A stretch of 64,000 bases of DNA from Ischnura elegans (lineage: Eukaryota; Arthropoda; Insecta; Odonata; Coenagrionidae), in the NCBI RefSeq assembly GCF_921293095.1, contig NC_060246.1, positions 10,558,001-10,622,000 of the forward strand, read 5' to 3'. The notes beneath the pieces are model-generated. The model was not told the DNA's origin and made no database searches. It saw only the letters and a program-made list of their open reading frames with translations. Made by a program: the position numbers and the translations under genes. Of this stretch, positions 23,101 through 33,757 are shown piece by piece. The stretch's first letter is position 1. Each line of letters starts with the position of its first letter.

Positions 23101-25531
23101 ACTATGGAATACTCATTCGGTTTACCAAATTAAAAAATATTTTTGCTCCAAATGGGAATTGTTAGTTCTGCTCAAAGTGGTTATAATGAGTAGCAAGAAT
23201 AAGACTTGGTTCGTTGGATTTTCTACTTCCAAAATGTATCAACCCTCCAGTGAAACACTCGTGTTCACTGTCATCCAGATCCTCTTTTGGACCCCCGAGG
23301 CCATTTTTTATCCTAAGCCTAATGACTGAACGAATGAACCTAATCATACAACCTTTTGCGGCACCTTTTGGTTAGACCCTTGAAGCCAAATGTACCCACT
23401 TTTGTGTCTCATACATCTGCATCTGTACCAAGGATTGTAAAGAGAAAATTTAAGGTTTGGGGTGGTGACCAAATGCAGCATTGCTTTAAGGAGTCGTTGA
23501 AAATTTGATTGAAATTTGAAAATGATCACCAATAGCATGTCAACATCTCGTCTATGTTAGATTTTTAACCTGTTGCAAGCCAGGACGCCCACCCTTGATA
23601 ATATTGCTAAAAACAGTTTAACCCTTTCGCACCAAACGTCGGGTGGAGCCGATGGGCATTTCCATGCGCAGAAGACCTGAAGTCGGGCATTGCAGTCAGG
23701 GGTGTTTCAACGCAAACGATCGAACGTCGACTTAGGCTGACACGAGGGAAGGGAAGTGACCGCTGAGGTAGCCATTGTCAGATGCATTCAGGCCCGGCCT
23801 GAGACCCAGCGTAGCGAGTCCTTAGGGCCACTCCTCGGCAATTACCCTCCCACTCATTTATGAACATCCTCACCGCAGGAATCCGCTGGGAAGTGGTTAT
23901 CTTGTCAATAGTTTGTTCAATGATACATTTTGTTGCATACTAGAATATTTATACTTTGAAATGAATTCTTTGATTTGTTCTGTGCATAAGCAATTTTTAA
24001 ACGAAATTTTAGCGTTAAAAATAATGAACTTCCGGGCTTATAGCCTCATCACCTTGTATTCACTAACTATGTTGTTATTAACCAATTCCACAATGCTTAA
24101 AAAATGTCAGTATTTCTTTTAGAAAAGTAAATTATTGAATATCAAATACAAAATATTTGATTGAAAAAAAAACACTGGTAACGAAATAAGTTGATTGTGA
24201 ATTCGTGCTATGATAGGGTTAGAGGGTCTAGTTGAGGGTCCGGAGTAAGGGGCGGGTTGAGTTGGGTCCCAAATGTGAGGGACGAAAATACCAGGGTAAC
24301 TACACCCCAAAAAAGAGCTCTGCAAAGAGAGGTTTAAAATATTCTTATGCTACTCGTAGCATAGAAAACATTTTCCAATTGTAGACGATGGTAGGAGAGG
24401 GCTCAGTCTCAGTTGCCCGTGCAATCACATTGCCAAAATGCTTATTTGTTATACTTCCTCTACATAAGTCCTAAGTCACAAAGGTTTTTTTTTTTTCACT
24501 TTGGACCCAAATGTTAGATTCATAGTTGACATTTAAGGCATGACTGTAAAACTCACTTTTGAACAACTTCCCTGACCCTTCAATGGCTCACCTACCCATA
24601 CGAGGACAGCTGCAATGACCTAAACAAATGGTTGTGGCACCTGATAATATTTTTGAAGAATTTTCTATGCAAAATACAGTTGTTGCTAATATATTATTTT
24701 TTTCTGTTTGTGGCCACTGTTTACTACTGAATTATAGTCAAAAGCATCACGCTATGTGCATTCATTCATTCTTCTGTAGAGGAAAGAAAGGAATTTTCTG
24801 AAGTATCTTTGAGAAGTACCAAATAAATCCTATTTGTAATCAATAATTTAGAATGAATTACTGCTTATCCTCAAAATCAAATGCTCACCAATTTAGTGCC
24901 TTAATTTGACATTTTGATATCATTCATAGAGAGGAGGATTTTTCTAGTGTGCCCAGATGGGTTTGCTAGGCAGCCACCATGCATGGGAGGAAGGCTTGGT
25001 ATTGCAGATTAAAGTAAGAAAAATGTATCGCAGTTATTCCTCTCAGAACAAATGATTTTTTGAAGGAAAGTCACTAATTTGACATATAGAAACCTTAGAG
25101 AGGTTTTGAAATTATTTGATTAACGGCCCTGAATACTTTAGACTTGAGAGAGAGCTCAATTTCAAATATATTTGAACAAACTTTAAGTGACTTTTATACA
25201 TATTTGAAATTATAATCTGGATTCTATCATATATTAATTATAAGCTATTTAGGTGACTGTTTTTTGTAATTGCTTAAAATGTGAAATAAGTTATGTATAC
25301 TAATTTTGGTGAAGATCCGACGAAAATAGGAGATTCGATAAAACTATACCGTCACCATGTTTTCCAAGTCCTTCGACAAAAGGAAAGAAGCACGGACAGC
25401 CAAAAAATTATCACAAAAAGTAACTCCGCTTTCAACGTTTTATAGATAATAAATTAATTCATGCAGCTGACCTACGTACTTGCTAAAAATTTAAATATAA
25501 AAATTACCTGAACTCTTTGAAAAGAGGTCAT
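14145..25531 (-). CDS. MRPL13: Mitochondrial ribosomal protein L13 (uL13m), complete, four coding exons
   Basis: Four minus-strand exons join in frame: 25508-25531 (MTSFQRVQ), 22695-22818, 21790-21944 and 14145-14414 (stop TAG), giving 190 residues. Donors are GTAATT, GTGAGT and GTTTGT; acceptors are CAG, TAG and TAG. The protein opens 'QQWMTFARTWHLFDAKWQNP', continues '[20 protein letters not shown]' and 'ALPGDEWRRRVYFHHTGYPG', then 'MRGNLKRRYNMCRLHLFADE'. These are the hallmark blocks of the mitochondrial uL13 family (about 178 residues in human), a component of the mitoribosome large subunit. The third donor (GTTTGT) is weak. Intron 3 (14415-21789, 7.4 kb) contains a 4.5 kb DNA transposon and a LINE fragment. 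The gene diverges from the THAP gene at 25954. Confidence 0.94.
14708..14780. mobile_element. Single-arm relic of the 7541-7713 foldback family
   Basis: It aligns with one arm of the 173-bp foldback: CCACGGATTTATTTTC, then GGTACAACATGTT, then GAGGTCACTTTCAAGTAC. The matching second arm is absent. It lies in MRPL13 intron 3. Confidence 0.5.
15595..15816 (+). other. Open frame duplicated in both foldback arms (73 codons)
   Basis: An identical 73-codon frame occurs here and, inverted, at 18638-18859 on the minus strand. The identity comes from the arms being near-perfect copies. The protein has no motif I recognise. It is listed because it is the longest intact frame in the arm, but I do not consider it a demonstrated gene. 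Confidence 0.25.
15914..16170 (-). pseudogene. Inverted copy of the transposase 3' end in the left arm
   Basis: The minus strand reads 'AVCENRWYIGCVVQTVEDGE' then 'ILVNFMTPDG', an apparent intron or break, and 'TITGRQYTLPDSTDTAIEKA' with a final 'WDAYHKA' and a stop at about 15914. The matching plus-strand end of the main gene in the right arm is 'NRWYIGYVIQTVED' fused to 'AYHQA' and a stop. The left arm thus keeps a fuller version of the last coding segment, facing the opposite way. The right copy has lost about 62 codons' worth of DNA. Confidence 0.7.
16985..18543 (+). pseudogene. Decayed transposase-like gene of the foldback element
   Basis: Plus-strand pieces in shifting frames: 17005-17262 ('YEGDYFSSICAGKKGI', 'LLCNLSELYIIFRQQIP'), 17252-17476 ('GTHSVCVCMEHQNVTLML', 'CLVCDIGNNQCMVHRCEQCP') and 18344-18544 ('NRWYIGYVIQTVEDAYHQA', stop). 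The order LLCNLxELY, GTHSVCVCxxHQNVxLML, CxxCxxxxxxCMxxxCxxCPG recurs, from memory, in uncharacterised arthropod transposon proteins. The Cys-rich block may bind zinc. The pieces overlap in different frames and are separated by stops, so the gene is dead. I cannot place the catalytic residues. Confidence 0.7.
19640..20456 (-). pseudogene. LINE reverse transcriptase fragment in MRPL13 intron 3
   Basis: Across frames the minus strand reads as the C-terminal half of a non-LTR reverse transcriptase. A degraded catalytic-box region 'MDDGIALIAL' (the usual form is ADDIALLA) lies near 20450. Next come 'SIKSKPLSRNTKIRIYTVIK', 'PVLLxGAEV', 'KLMEIENKILRMIYGP', and finally 'QPEGRCPRGMPRPRLNGQGV' followed by 'EEDMRRRGGEVDMAEVR'. 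The last block is the common PEGRRPRGRPRLRW..GVEEDMRR tail of such LINEs. Multiple stops; 5' truncated. Confidence 0.78.
20457..21789. other. MRPL13 intron 3, remainder
   Basis: The first 100 bp are GC-rich (CTAGGTCCGATGGACCTGC) and may be another repeat edge. The rest is AT-rich. A short TACATACATACAT run lies at about 21357. No gene was seen. Confidence 0.4.
21945..22694. other. MRPL13 intron 2
   Basis: A 750-bp AT-rich intron with GT..AG borders. No repeat or open frame was recognised. Confidence 0.7.
22819..25507. other. MRPL13 intron 1
   Basis: A 2.7 kb intron. A GC-rich block at about 23620-23890 (starting near ACCCTTTCGCACCAAACG) stands out from its AT-rich surroundings and is probably a repeat. 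Short open frames (22657-22845 overlaps exon 2; 23162-23347, 23344-23538, 23913-24122, 24119-24325) have no family likeness. Confidence 0.5.
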
Positions 25532-25953
25532 CTTTGATTCCAAGATGGTTAAATGGCTAATCTGAATCCTTCACCACAAAAATCCAGAACTGAAGCAATC
25601 ACAGTACATTCGCCGGCAATGCAATGATAAATATACGAAAAGACTACTTCTTTCAAGACTTGTTTCGCACGCACGCACACAGGTTTGCATTTCCTTGTTT
25701 ATTTGTTTCTTGTTGGGCACGACAACAGCTTTACGGAAAGCGCTTCAATCAAAAATATAGAATTGCTACCGCTGTCGTACATGTGAAAATGATTAGATAA
25801 TTTTTGTGTTCCTCGTTAAGTAAGGTACCGCTTTGTATTTTACTAATCGTTTGTTTTCTTTGGTGTAAAGTTTGTATCTTATCCAAAGAAACCTTGGAGC
25901 AGAATGCGGCTTGAACATAAGAATATTTCCGATTCGTTGCGTCGTATTTAATC
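25532..25953. promoter_or_regulatory. Divergent promoter region between MRPL13 and the THAP gene
   Basis: The start codons of MRPL13 (minus) and the THAP gene (plus) face away from each other across 422 bp. Such head-to-head spacing normally means a shared or bidirectional promoter. I see no clear TATA box at a standard distance for either gene. The initiation sites are not resolved from sequence alone. Confidence 0.6.
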
Positions 25954-26597
25954 ATGTGGCAAAGTTGCTTCGTTCCGAATTGCAAAAATACCAGTGATAC
26001 TCTACCGAAAAAAATTTTTGTGACAGTGCCCAAGGACAAGCATCGACGCCAGCAATGGTATGAAGCCATTGGAAGACCTTACGTCTCTTGTGCACACAAG
26101 GTCTGCTGCGAGGACCATTTTAATGTAAGCAGGCTATTGTCAATAAGTGGAACCGCTCTTCAGCCATTTGCATTTACCGATTAGGTACAACTGTACTGTT
26201 ATTTTTATTCCCACAGCTGGAATCTGATGCGAAGAACTGGATGTACTACAAGACCGTCGGTTCCCGTTTATGCCTGAAAGAGGACGTTGTGCCGCACAAG
26301 TTCGTGGGCTGTGAGCCTCTAGCAAAAGGAGACTCTCAGATTTCACCGCCGGTTAAGAGGAGAAAGAGAAACAATGCTGACAAATTGGAATCTACGACGG
26401 TTATAAATCAATCGTTGGTTGAAGACCCACCGCCTCTAACACCCTTACTAACTTCAACAACGGAGAAAGTATCGATCATCGAGAATTCATGCAGTGTAGA
26501 TGAATATTCTGAACATTTCATCGTCACTGAGAGCATTCCCGGTGTATGCGTTTATATGAGTAAACTAGGAGGATCAAGTGAACAAATTCAATGGTAG
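25954..26597 (+). CDS. THAP-domain protein, complete, two exons
   Basis: Exon 1 (25954-26124) and exon 2 (26217-26597, stop TAG) join across a 92-bp GTAAGC..CACAG intron, giving 183 residues. The N-terminus is a C2CH THAP zinc finger: Cys5, Cys10, Pro26, Trp35 and the Cys52-x2-His55 pair ('CCEDHF'), closing with a V-P-x-x-F box at residues 82-86. THAP fingers bind DNA sequence-specifically. Beyond residue 90 there is a basic 'PVKRRKRNN' stretch, a plausible nuclear signal, and a Ser/Thr/Glu-rich tail with no second domain and no transposase catalytic region. It looks like a small host THAP protein rather than a P-element transposase. The intron interrupts the finger just after the last zinc ligand. 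A polyadenylation signal AATAAA lies at 26723-26728. It is divergent from MRPL13. Confidence 0.85.
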
Positions 26598-26722
26598 TGC
26601 ATAATAAGGGAGACTCCATGGAGGGAACCCGTATGCACTGCTTCAAGCAGATAGTTGCATTAATATAGCAGGGGGTAAGCTGCTGTCATGGATTTCTGGT
26701 GATAAATAATTATGTCTCCATT

Positions 26723-26728
26723 AATAAA
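26723..26728 (+). terminator. Polyadenylation signal of the THAP gene
   Basis: AATAAA lies 126 bp after the stop codon of the THAP gene, the first canonical signal downstream. Confidence 0.55.
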
Positions 26729-28972
26729 AGATATTCTACAATGACATCTAGTTGAGTTTTACCCGCAACATTATATTGTGGCTTTTTAAATGTCATTTCT
26801 TGCAAAAATCTAATATTAAGTAATTATTTCAATATGCATTTCTCACTGACCTTTTCTTTTAGATTACAAGGCTCAACTTGTTATGCATAATATCGTGTGA
26901 ATTTAAATTCCCTTTGGATATTATGTTCGCATTAACCCTTAAGCTGCTAACACTGGAAATATACGTGTTTCTTGACCAGTGAGAAGAATGCAAGTTATCT
27001 CTCCAAGATTTTCCTGTCCAAAGGAACGAATACCATACATATATCTGGCTCCTAGCCCCGACCCTTATATAGTGGTCACAGGTACCACTAATTGTGTTAG
27101 TTTCAGGACCCAAAGTAGCAGAGGTCAGGCCTTACCCTCAAAATCTGGGAGCAAGTACCTGGACCCCTTATCTTCAATTGCGATAAGGGACCGGTCAAAG
27201 GAATTTTTAGAACTAAATATTTGCTCCTGTCTCAAAAAATAAAAGAATTTAATTCATTGTCTTTTGAGCAGCATTTAAAATTTGTAAACAAAATTCTATC
27301 AAAATTTTTTAACTGATATCCCACTTTCAGTATAAACATCAACGTGGAAATTATTGATGCATTAAAACTGTTGGTAGAACATTATTTAAAATTTAACAAT
27401 GCCGAGGAATTCAATTGAGTTTGTAATTTAAGTGCAAGTAACAATTATCCATGTAGCGATAGATATGTGTATATAAACAAGTCATAAGTTGACTGCAAAT
27501 CAATGCTGCTGGTAGGGTTTTAACCCCAGAAAGGCAGGACCTCAACTTACCCTGCAGTCTGAAATAATGTAGTCCCCCTGCCGAGAGGTATCAAAAAAGG
27601 TAAAAACTAGGCATATGTGAATGCCTGCAGGACCCTTCTTCATGGATGTCCTGCAAAAATGCTCCATACAGAGGGGAGTTCAGCACACATGCTAAGGCGA
27701 GGACTTGGAAAGGTTAATGCAGATAATGCCCAACTCTTTATAGATAACCTTCACTAGTGTAATCTTTGACTTTGGCAAACAGTCAAATCAAAATGATAAG
27801 ACAACCTTTTCTCAACAAATATTTAATAACTAAATCCACCCCAAGGTGTATAAGGACACTTCTATTACATCATTTAAGAGGTTACTAGAGTTTTCAGCAA
27901 TCCTCTTTCACCATCTTTCAGACAATTCACAGATGTCTCAGTTTTACAAAACATTGACAGGTGGCAAGGAGTCCATTTAATTTATGGCACTAAAATATTG
28001 TGCTAAAGCCTAGTAGGCCATTTACAATAAAATTCTTCTCAGCTATTGGTCCTTAATTGGTAAAATTCATCTAATGTCAACATAGCTTAAAATTCAATAG
28101 ATGTGCCAAGTGGATATCATATTGCACGTTCACACCCCCTCGGGGATAAAAATGGCTCAGTTGCACATGCAAGACATTTAGCACGCATACAACTTTCATT
28201 AAAACCAAGTCTGGCAATAAAAATTTAAAATGCTTCAATAAAACTGACAGGAGTAACTGAAGGTCAAGAGAATTTGTCAATTCTTGCATCAGTAGAATTT
28301 ATTGCATTTTCCTTTTGACCTTCCAAGATAAAACCCAGAGGAGATTTAATATGAAATATCTCCCCAAACTGAATATTTGGCACCCCAGAAATCTAGCACA
28401 TTGAAATAACATTTGAAAACAGTGATATGCCTTTTTCAGTAACATGTCTGTCCTTGAAACAAAACAGTGGCTGAATCTTTCCCCTACTGAGCCCTTGATC
28501 AACTCATATTCATGACAACGATCACATCCTCTTCATTGCAAGAGACTGGCAGTGAATTGCATTAGGTGCAAAAACAGCAAAGGCAAATACTTGGGCAACA
28601 TTCGATGCAACTGCTTGTCACCATATAATAAAATGGTGGCAGGAGAAAGATTCCCAGCCACCTATTGGCTTTTAACCATCACTATTCATTCCCAGCAGCA
28701 CACTAGCAAGGGTACCAATGGAGTATGATGGACAGCAAGGGTCCTCCAACACTTCCACGTCCCCCATCCCTCTTTTAGCATTCAATCATGCCATATCATT
28801 TGTACTTAAGTGAGTAAGAAAGATAAAAATAGGCCTCTCAGACCTCTTTCTATTTTAATCCCTTTTTCAAGCCTAATAACAGCATTCAAGGGTCAAATTC
28901 AATCTTGTCAACAATAACAATGGCAACTTCAAAAATATGTTGTTGCTCTGGTTCAAAATATACTATTAATTA
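26729..28972. other. Intergenic between the THAP gene and TGIF; no gene recognised
   Basis: AT-rich sequence. The small frames at 26859-27113, 26979-27242, 28077-28289 and 28299-28502 have no family likeness. No inverted repeats or RNA signatures were noticed. Confidence 0.45.
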
Positions 28973-28978
28973 TTTATT
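28973..28978 (-). terminator. Candidate polyadenylation signal of TGIF
   Basis: Minus-strand AATAAA about 250 bp past the TGIF stop codon, the first canonical signal I see downstream. Confidence 0.45.
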
Positions 28979-29226
28979 TACATAATTTCATTAAAATCTT
29001 AACTATTGACTTTCAACAAAAAACAACTATGAAATAAACGACCAATCTAAAAGAGATGACTAATTGGGCCAAATGGCAGCTCCCCTCAGCCAGCAAGACG
29101 GTAAGGCACTATAAAGTGATTGGGAAGGAGGAGTGGAGAGAGGAAGCAGGAGAGGGTTGCCAGGCAAACAACATCCACTCTCCCCAACCACACAGGCACA
29201 ACGGTACCCTCCCATCTCACACTTTC

Positions 29227-32200
29227 CTAAACCACAGAGGGTGGCGCCGGCAGCCCAGACGTGGACATGCCACACGCCCCACCACTCATCTCGGCTTCCC
29301 GCTGCCTCACGGCCGCCTCCACCAGGAGGTAAAGGCACTTGAAGTCATCCTCTGCTGCGCCACAACCAACAACCTCTTCAGCCTCAGCTGCCATTGCCTC
29401 CACCTCGACACCCCCTCCCCTCCCCCCCACAACCTCATCCTCTTCCTCCCCCGCCACGCTCTCACTGTGGTGCCTCCTGCGCCTCTGCCACGCCGTCGCT
29501 GCTCCCTCCTCATCCTGTGCCCCACCCTCCTCTTCCTCCTCCCCATCCACACTGCTCTCGGACTCTGCGACGTCATCCTCGTCGTCCTCTTCGTCGTCGT
29601 AGCTGCTGCCTCCCCTCTGCGAGCGCCCTCCGCCCCCACTGCCCCTGCCCCAATAGCCTCCCCCTCCCCCCATGCTCGAGCCAACCACGTTGTCATGAGG
29701 CCCTGTGGTGCTGAGGAGGTGGGATGTGCGCTGCAGAGGTTGTAGCTTCTTCCCTCGTCTGGTAATTGTGTAATGCAAAGGGTCATGCCCCTCCCGTCGA
29801 ATCATTTCAGGAAGGATTCTGCGTCTTGCATTGATAAACCAATTGCAGACCTGTGAATAACATGCAACAAGCAAAATGTTAATTCTATTTCTTCAATGAC
29901 GTTTTGTTAGTGGGATTTGTAGAGAGAATATGTAGAGACTTCTATGAGTATTTTTGCCTTTTAATCTAGAATTAATGAGCAATAGCAAAATAAATGATTA
30001 AAAACTCATGGATAACATGGAGGGATCTTTAGCTTAATATATAATTACAATGATTCCAGTATTTTTATTGATTAAATACAACAATAGATTGCTAATCAAA
30101 ACTTTATGACTCACAATTGCCATTTCACTTCTGCTATTAACAAAGAAGAGAACAGGCAGTCCTTGACTTTCGTAAAATTCACACTTTCGTATGTTCCAAA
30201 ATGAAAATACGCATAATCCAAACTTTCAAACAGTTATCAGTAAGTAGTTCTTTTAAATTCCCCTGATGTTTATTGTGCAGCCCAACATTCAACTGTTTCA
30301 TATGGCAGTTATGTGGAGAATATGAACATATTTCATTTATTTATTTCCAAACCTCTGAAAACAGCACAATTGAGCCTTTACTTCAGGATTTTTGATAACT
30401 ATTAACAGCCAAATGTGCACAAACATCAATGCCATGGATAAGGATAACTTACCAGAGCGGGAATTGAACCCACGACCTTCGGTTTTACGTTACCCTGTCA
30501 CCACCGAGGCCAGCATTATACAACCAAGGGCAGTGTTGACTTTAATCAAGGAGATTTTTTGAGAAAGAGACTGCCTACTACAGGCTCCTTGATCAAAAAG
30601 AATAAGAAAGCTATAGTTCAGCCTTCATTGGAGAGATTTTTCAAAAAGGTTGCCATCAAACAGCTTTCAATAAAATAAATAAATAAAAGTGCTTCTTTTT
30701 AATCATGTTTTTCCGTTTGAGTTCTATTTAATTCATGTACGACATTTTCACCTTCAGCACTGATTTTGTACAAAATATCATCCGAAATCTTTATGTCTAT
30801 TGTCTCTTTTGAAAGGCATGCAATATATATGTGCTTATGCTAAGGATATGTAAACAGGAGATGTCATCAGCTGGAGAATTTTGATGCAAAAATTTTAAGG
30901 TATAAAGAGTGAGGGATCAACGATTGTATTTTGTCTTGCTTCTTGATGTGTATTTTTATTTATAGCAGTCATTATAAGTGGAATGTCAACTTAAACACCA
31001 AGGTGAAATTTCACTCGGTACCCAATGGAATTTTTAAAAAACTTTTATTTACATTCTCTGCCTATTTTCATAATGTGAGGAATTTTATTAATTTCTTATA
31101 AAACGTTAGTTGATAAAAATAAAATCCATGAAAAAAATGATTTAGTATGTACCTATATTTTGCTCTCTTGGAACATAACTCCTAGATTAGAATGGAACTC
31201 AATGGTTCGACTTTCGTACATGTTTTCTGGAGCACATTGTGTGCGAAAGTTGCGGACTGCCTGTATAGCCTTTGGTGTGAAACACAACTTAGCACATCCA
31301 CACTATAGGTATTAAGAAGAAGGTGGGAAATCTCCATTTAGATATCGAAAACTAGATGATGAACGCAGCCAAAGCAAACTTATCAGAAATATGTTGTAAA
31401 ATATTAACCTATTGTAAAAATATGAATGAATCAAATCTTCTGCATTCATTTCATCATAATTAAGTTTTGATACAAACACCTATGAACTTCAAGCAGTTTA
31501 TTCAAGTCTTGCTTCATTTATCAATAACAAGAGCTTCTCTTCACCCCTGTATTTTCAAAAATATCAGGCTATCTCAACTGTATGACTAAACATGGCAGGA
31601 TGAACCAACCCTTCCCATTGGTCATAATTTTAAAAGACCACATTGCAAGTTTGAGAAACAGCCAGGGGGTGCAGAAATTTTTTGGGCTGCTGACGATTTT
31701 TTATCTGAGAAAAGAAGACTAAATTTCTCAATTTTGGAAGCAAAAATGAGATAGTATATTACGTTTCACCATTGAGGATCTCCAGTTTCCTAGATTAAAT
31801 CAGCAATACTGCAAATAGAAAGAAGCACTTTCTGAAGCAAACTTACTTCACAATTACTAACTACTTCAGACAAGTTTTATTCCCAGTGGTTCAAAAGTAC
31901 GCTGACTTCTTAATAATGCACTACACAAATCCATATTGTCCATATACCATTTTTTTTTAATCACTACAATTTTATGAATTACTGAAATAAGGTCTAAGTT
32001 GGTCACATGTTTTTAGTGGTAACAATGCACGATATCATGAATACACCTCCTGATGAGAGAGATAAGTAAAAAAAAATCATACCTAATGTCAGAACTGGGT
32101 AATAGTTGACGGCAGAGTATTTACATGATTTACTTTTATTTTCCAAAGGATTCTATTTAAAACGATAGAGTAATATTTCTAACCTTGCTGCGTGAACGGC

Positions 32201-33159
32201 GGTGAAATATACATGGAATTGCCATGAGAAAAAATTCCCCTGGACCGGGAATCGAACCACGGACCTTTGGCTTTCTGGGCCAATGAGCAGACCACTACGC
32301 TATCCAGGTTCTTTAATTCCCATGACAATTATACCGAAGCTCATGGTACTAGGTGTTGGGACATAGTACATGGTCCTGGAAAATACTGACTCACATTCAT
32401 GGAGATTGAATGTGAGTCAGTATTTTCCTTGATATTTTTATAAATTAGTGAATGCATAATAAAATGGATTCACAACTTATGGACTCCAAAATTTCATGAA
32501 AACCAGAAAATCACAATATTTATAAATTACGTAAATCGATTCATGCAAGTAATTCCTAATCATTTAAAAACTCAAAAGCTTTTTTTCCAAAAGCCACAAC
32601 AGTAACTTTCGTTAAATTATCATTGAAAAATAAACATTTCAAGAGTATGAGGCAATTGATTTCATGACGATATGTATGAAATCATAGAAGCCCTAGTAAT
32701 CTCTTCTTACACTCGAAAATAAAAACCAAATTAATTCTAACAAGAATAATAATTAATGCTAATTCACATTGAAAACTTCATTCCGCATAGTTGTCATTAG
32801 GTGTGAAATAGTATTCAGGGAACAGCTTACTTGAAGAACTGTCAAGTTGGCTTCCCTGGATAGAGTGGTCTTTTCATCGTCATTAGGATATGCATAGTAT
32901 CGGTGCTCAAAAAGCCACCTCTTCAAAATCTTGACGGACTGTTTTGGGAGGTTGCCGCGACGCTTTCTTGACGAGCACTCCATGCCACCGCCACTGGACG
33001 AAGAGTAGTAGGACGAGCGTCCGCCTCTATGAGGGGCTCGCACATCACTGTTCACAATTGAAAGACCAACACTCCTGCGGTGGTGGCCAACCGTCACTTC
33101 ATTGTCTGACGAGGAGTCACTTCCAGACGATGCAATCACTCTGCTACTTGGCACAGACA
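29227..33159 (-). CDS. TGIF: TGIF-type TALE homeobox transcription factor (achintya/vismay family), homeobox and C-terminal exons
   Basis: Two minus-strand exons, 32831-33159 and 29227-29850 (stop TAG), join in phase 0 (donor GTAAGC, acceptor CAG). They encode a TALE homeodomain: '[20 protein letters not shown]', the three-residue-loop '[10 protein letters not shown]', then 'LTVLQ' in exon 2 and '[20 protein letters not shown]' in exon 3, with the WFIN recognition helix intact. The splice falls just before the recognition helix. TGIF proteins are nuclear DNA-binding repressors that also bind Smads; the Drosophila pair achi/vis works in spermatogenesis. Upstream is a Ser-rich segment. Downstream are a Gly/Ser run, a long Asp/Glu run (about 29520-29600) and an '[19 protein letters not shown]' block near the end, like the conserved TGIF C-terminal helix. 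Exon 2 starts in phase 1, so at least one upstream coding exon exists. The intron is 2,980 bp. Confidence 0.93.
29851..30151. other. TGIF intron, 3' portion
   Basis: AT-rich intron sequence between exon 3 and the Tigger-like element. Nothing recognised. Confidence 0.5.
30153..31264. mobile_element. Tigger/pogo-like non-autonomous transposon in the TGIF intron
   Basis: The ends are CAGGCAGTCCTTGACTTTCG and, on the other strand, CAGGCAGTCCGCAACTTTCG. A second internal ACTTTCGTA-type block is found in each arm. CAGGCAGTCC...GACTT termini are typical of pogo/Tigger elements (Tc1/mariner superfamily). The right flank is TA; the left flank has AA, perhaps a mutated TA duplication. About 1.1 kb, no transposase frame, and a SINE-like body nested within. 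Confidence 0.7.
30452..30521 (-). mobile_element. tRNA-derived SINE body nested in the Tigger-like element
   Basis: Minus strand: a box-A-like stretch 'TCGGTGGTGACAGGG' followed by box B GGGTTCAATTCCC (30459-30471), spaced as in a tRNA-derived promoter. It does not fold as a proper tRNA, so I call it SINE-like. Confidence 0.55.
31265..32239. other. TGIF intron, central part
   Basis: AT-rich; no open frame, gene or clear repeat was recognised. Confidence 0.45.
32240..32312 (-). mobile_element. tRNA-derived SINE body
   Basis: The minus strand carries box A TAGCGTAGTGG (32292-32302) and box B GGTTCGATTCC (32248-32258). CCTGG at one end pairs with CCAGG at the other. The sequence between does not give a clean anticodon arm. 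The flank (TCTCATGGCAATTCC) resembles the flank of the related copy near 51470, which marks a SINE family rather than a functional tRNA gene. Confidence 0.65.
32378..32428. repeat. Perfect 22-bp-arm hairpin
   Basis: GGAAAATACTGACTCACATT at 32378 onward (22 bp) is exactly complementary to 32407-32428, with a 7-bp loop. It lies about 65 bp past the SINE body in the TGIF intron. Confidence 0.9.
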
Positions 33160-33757
33160 CTGCAAAGATCAATACACTCAAATTATTTCAGGGGATACAT
33201 CTCCGGAGACACTAGAAAACAATTAGCAATGTATCTAAAAAAATAAAACCCAAGGGTTCTAGCAGAAAGTGAATGGAATTAGCCCACATTGGGGTTGTGA
33301 GTGCTTTTTTCCACAAAAATAGCATACTGTTAAATGAAAAGTTACTGGAAATTTTCCAATCATTACTTCTAATTCCAATTTACTTTCTCACAAGTTACAG
33401 TATTACCAGTAGTTACAGTATTACAGTTAAGTGTCAGTGGAAAACTGCCGGTTACTTTTAATTTAATGCTACAAAAAAGCAACTCTAGAATTTTTACCGA
33501 GAACAGGAGGAGAAATGATAAATTTTTTGATAATGCCTCATCAATATATTAAAATACGCTTGAATATAAAATGAAGATGACTGGACAAAAATAAAAGTGA
33601 TAATGGCAATGACAGAGTTGTAAAGCCCAACATTGTTGTCTACAGTTAAATCATTCATTCAACAAAATTTGTACTTACTATTAAGGTTCAGGCAATGTTT
33701 TGAAGGCAAAAGAAAAGCACCTAAAGATACACTTCCCCAATACATTAATTAATAACA

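Noticed and set aside
29060-29874. Several long overlapping frames on both strands (up to 229 codons)
   Set aside because: They are shadows of the GC-rich TGIF last exon. Only the minus frame with the homeodomain end is supported.
32240-32312. A functional tRNA gene
   Set aside because: A and B boxes are present, but there is no clean anticodon arm and related copies share non-tRNA flanks. It fits a SINE.
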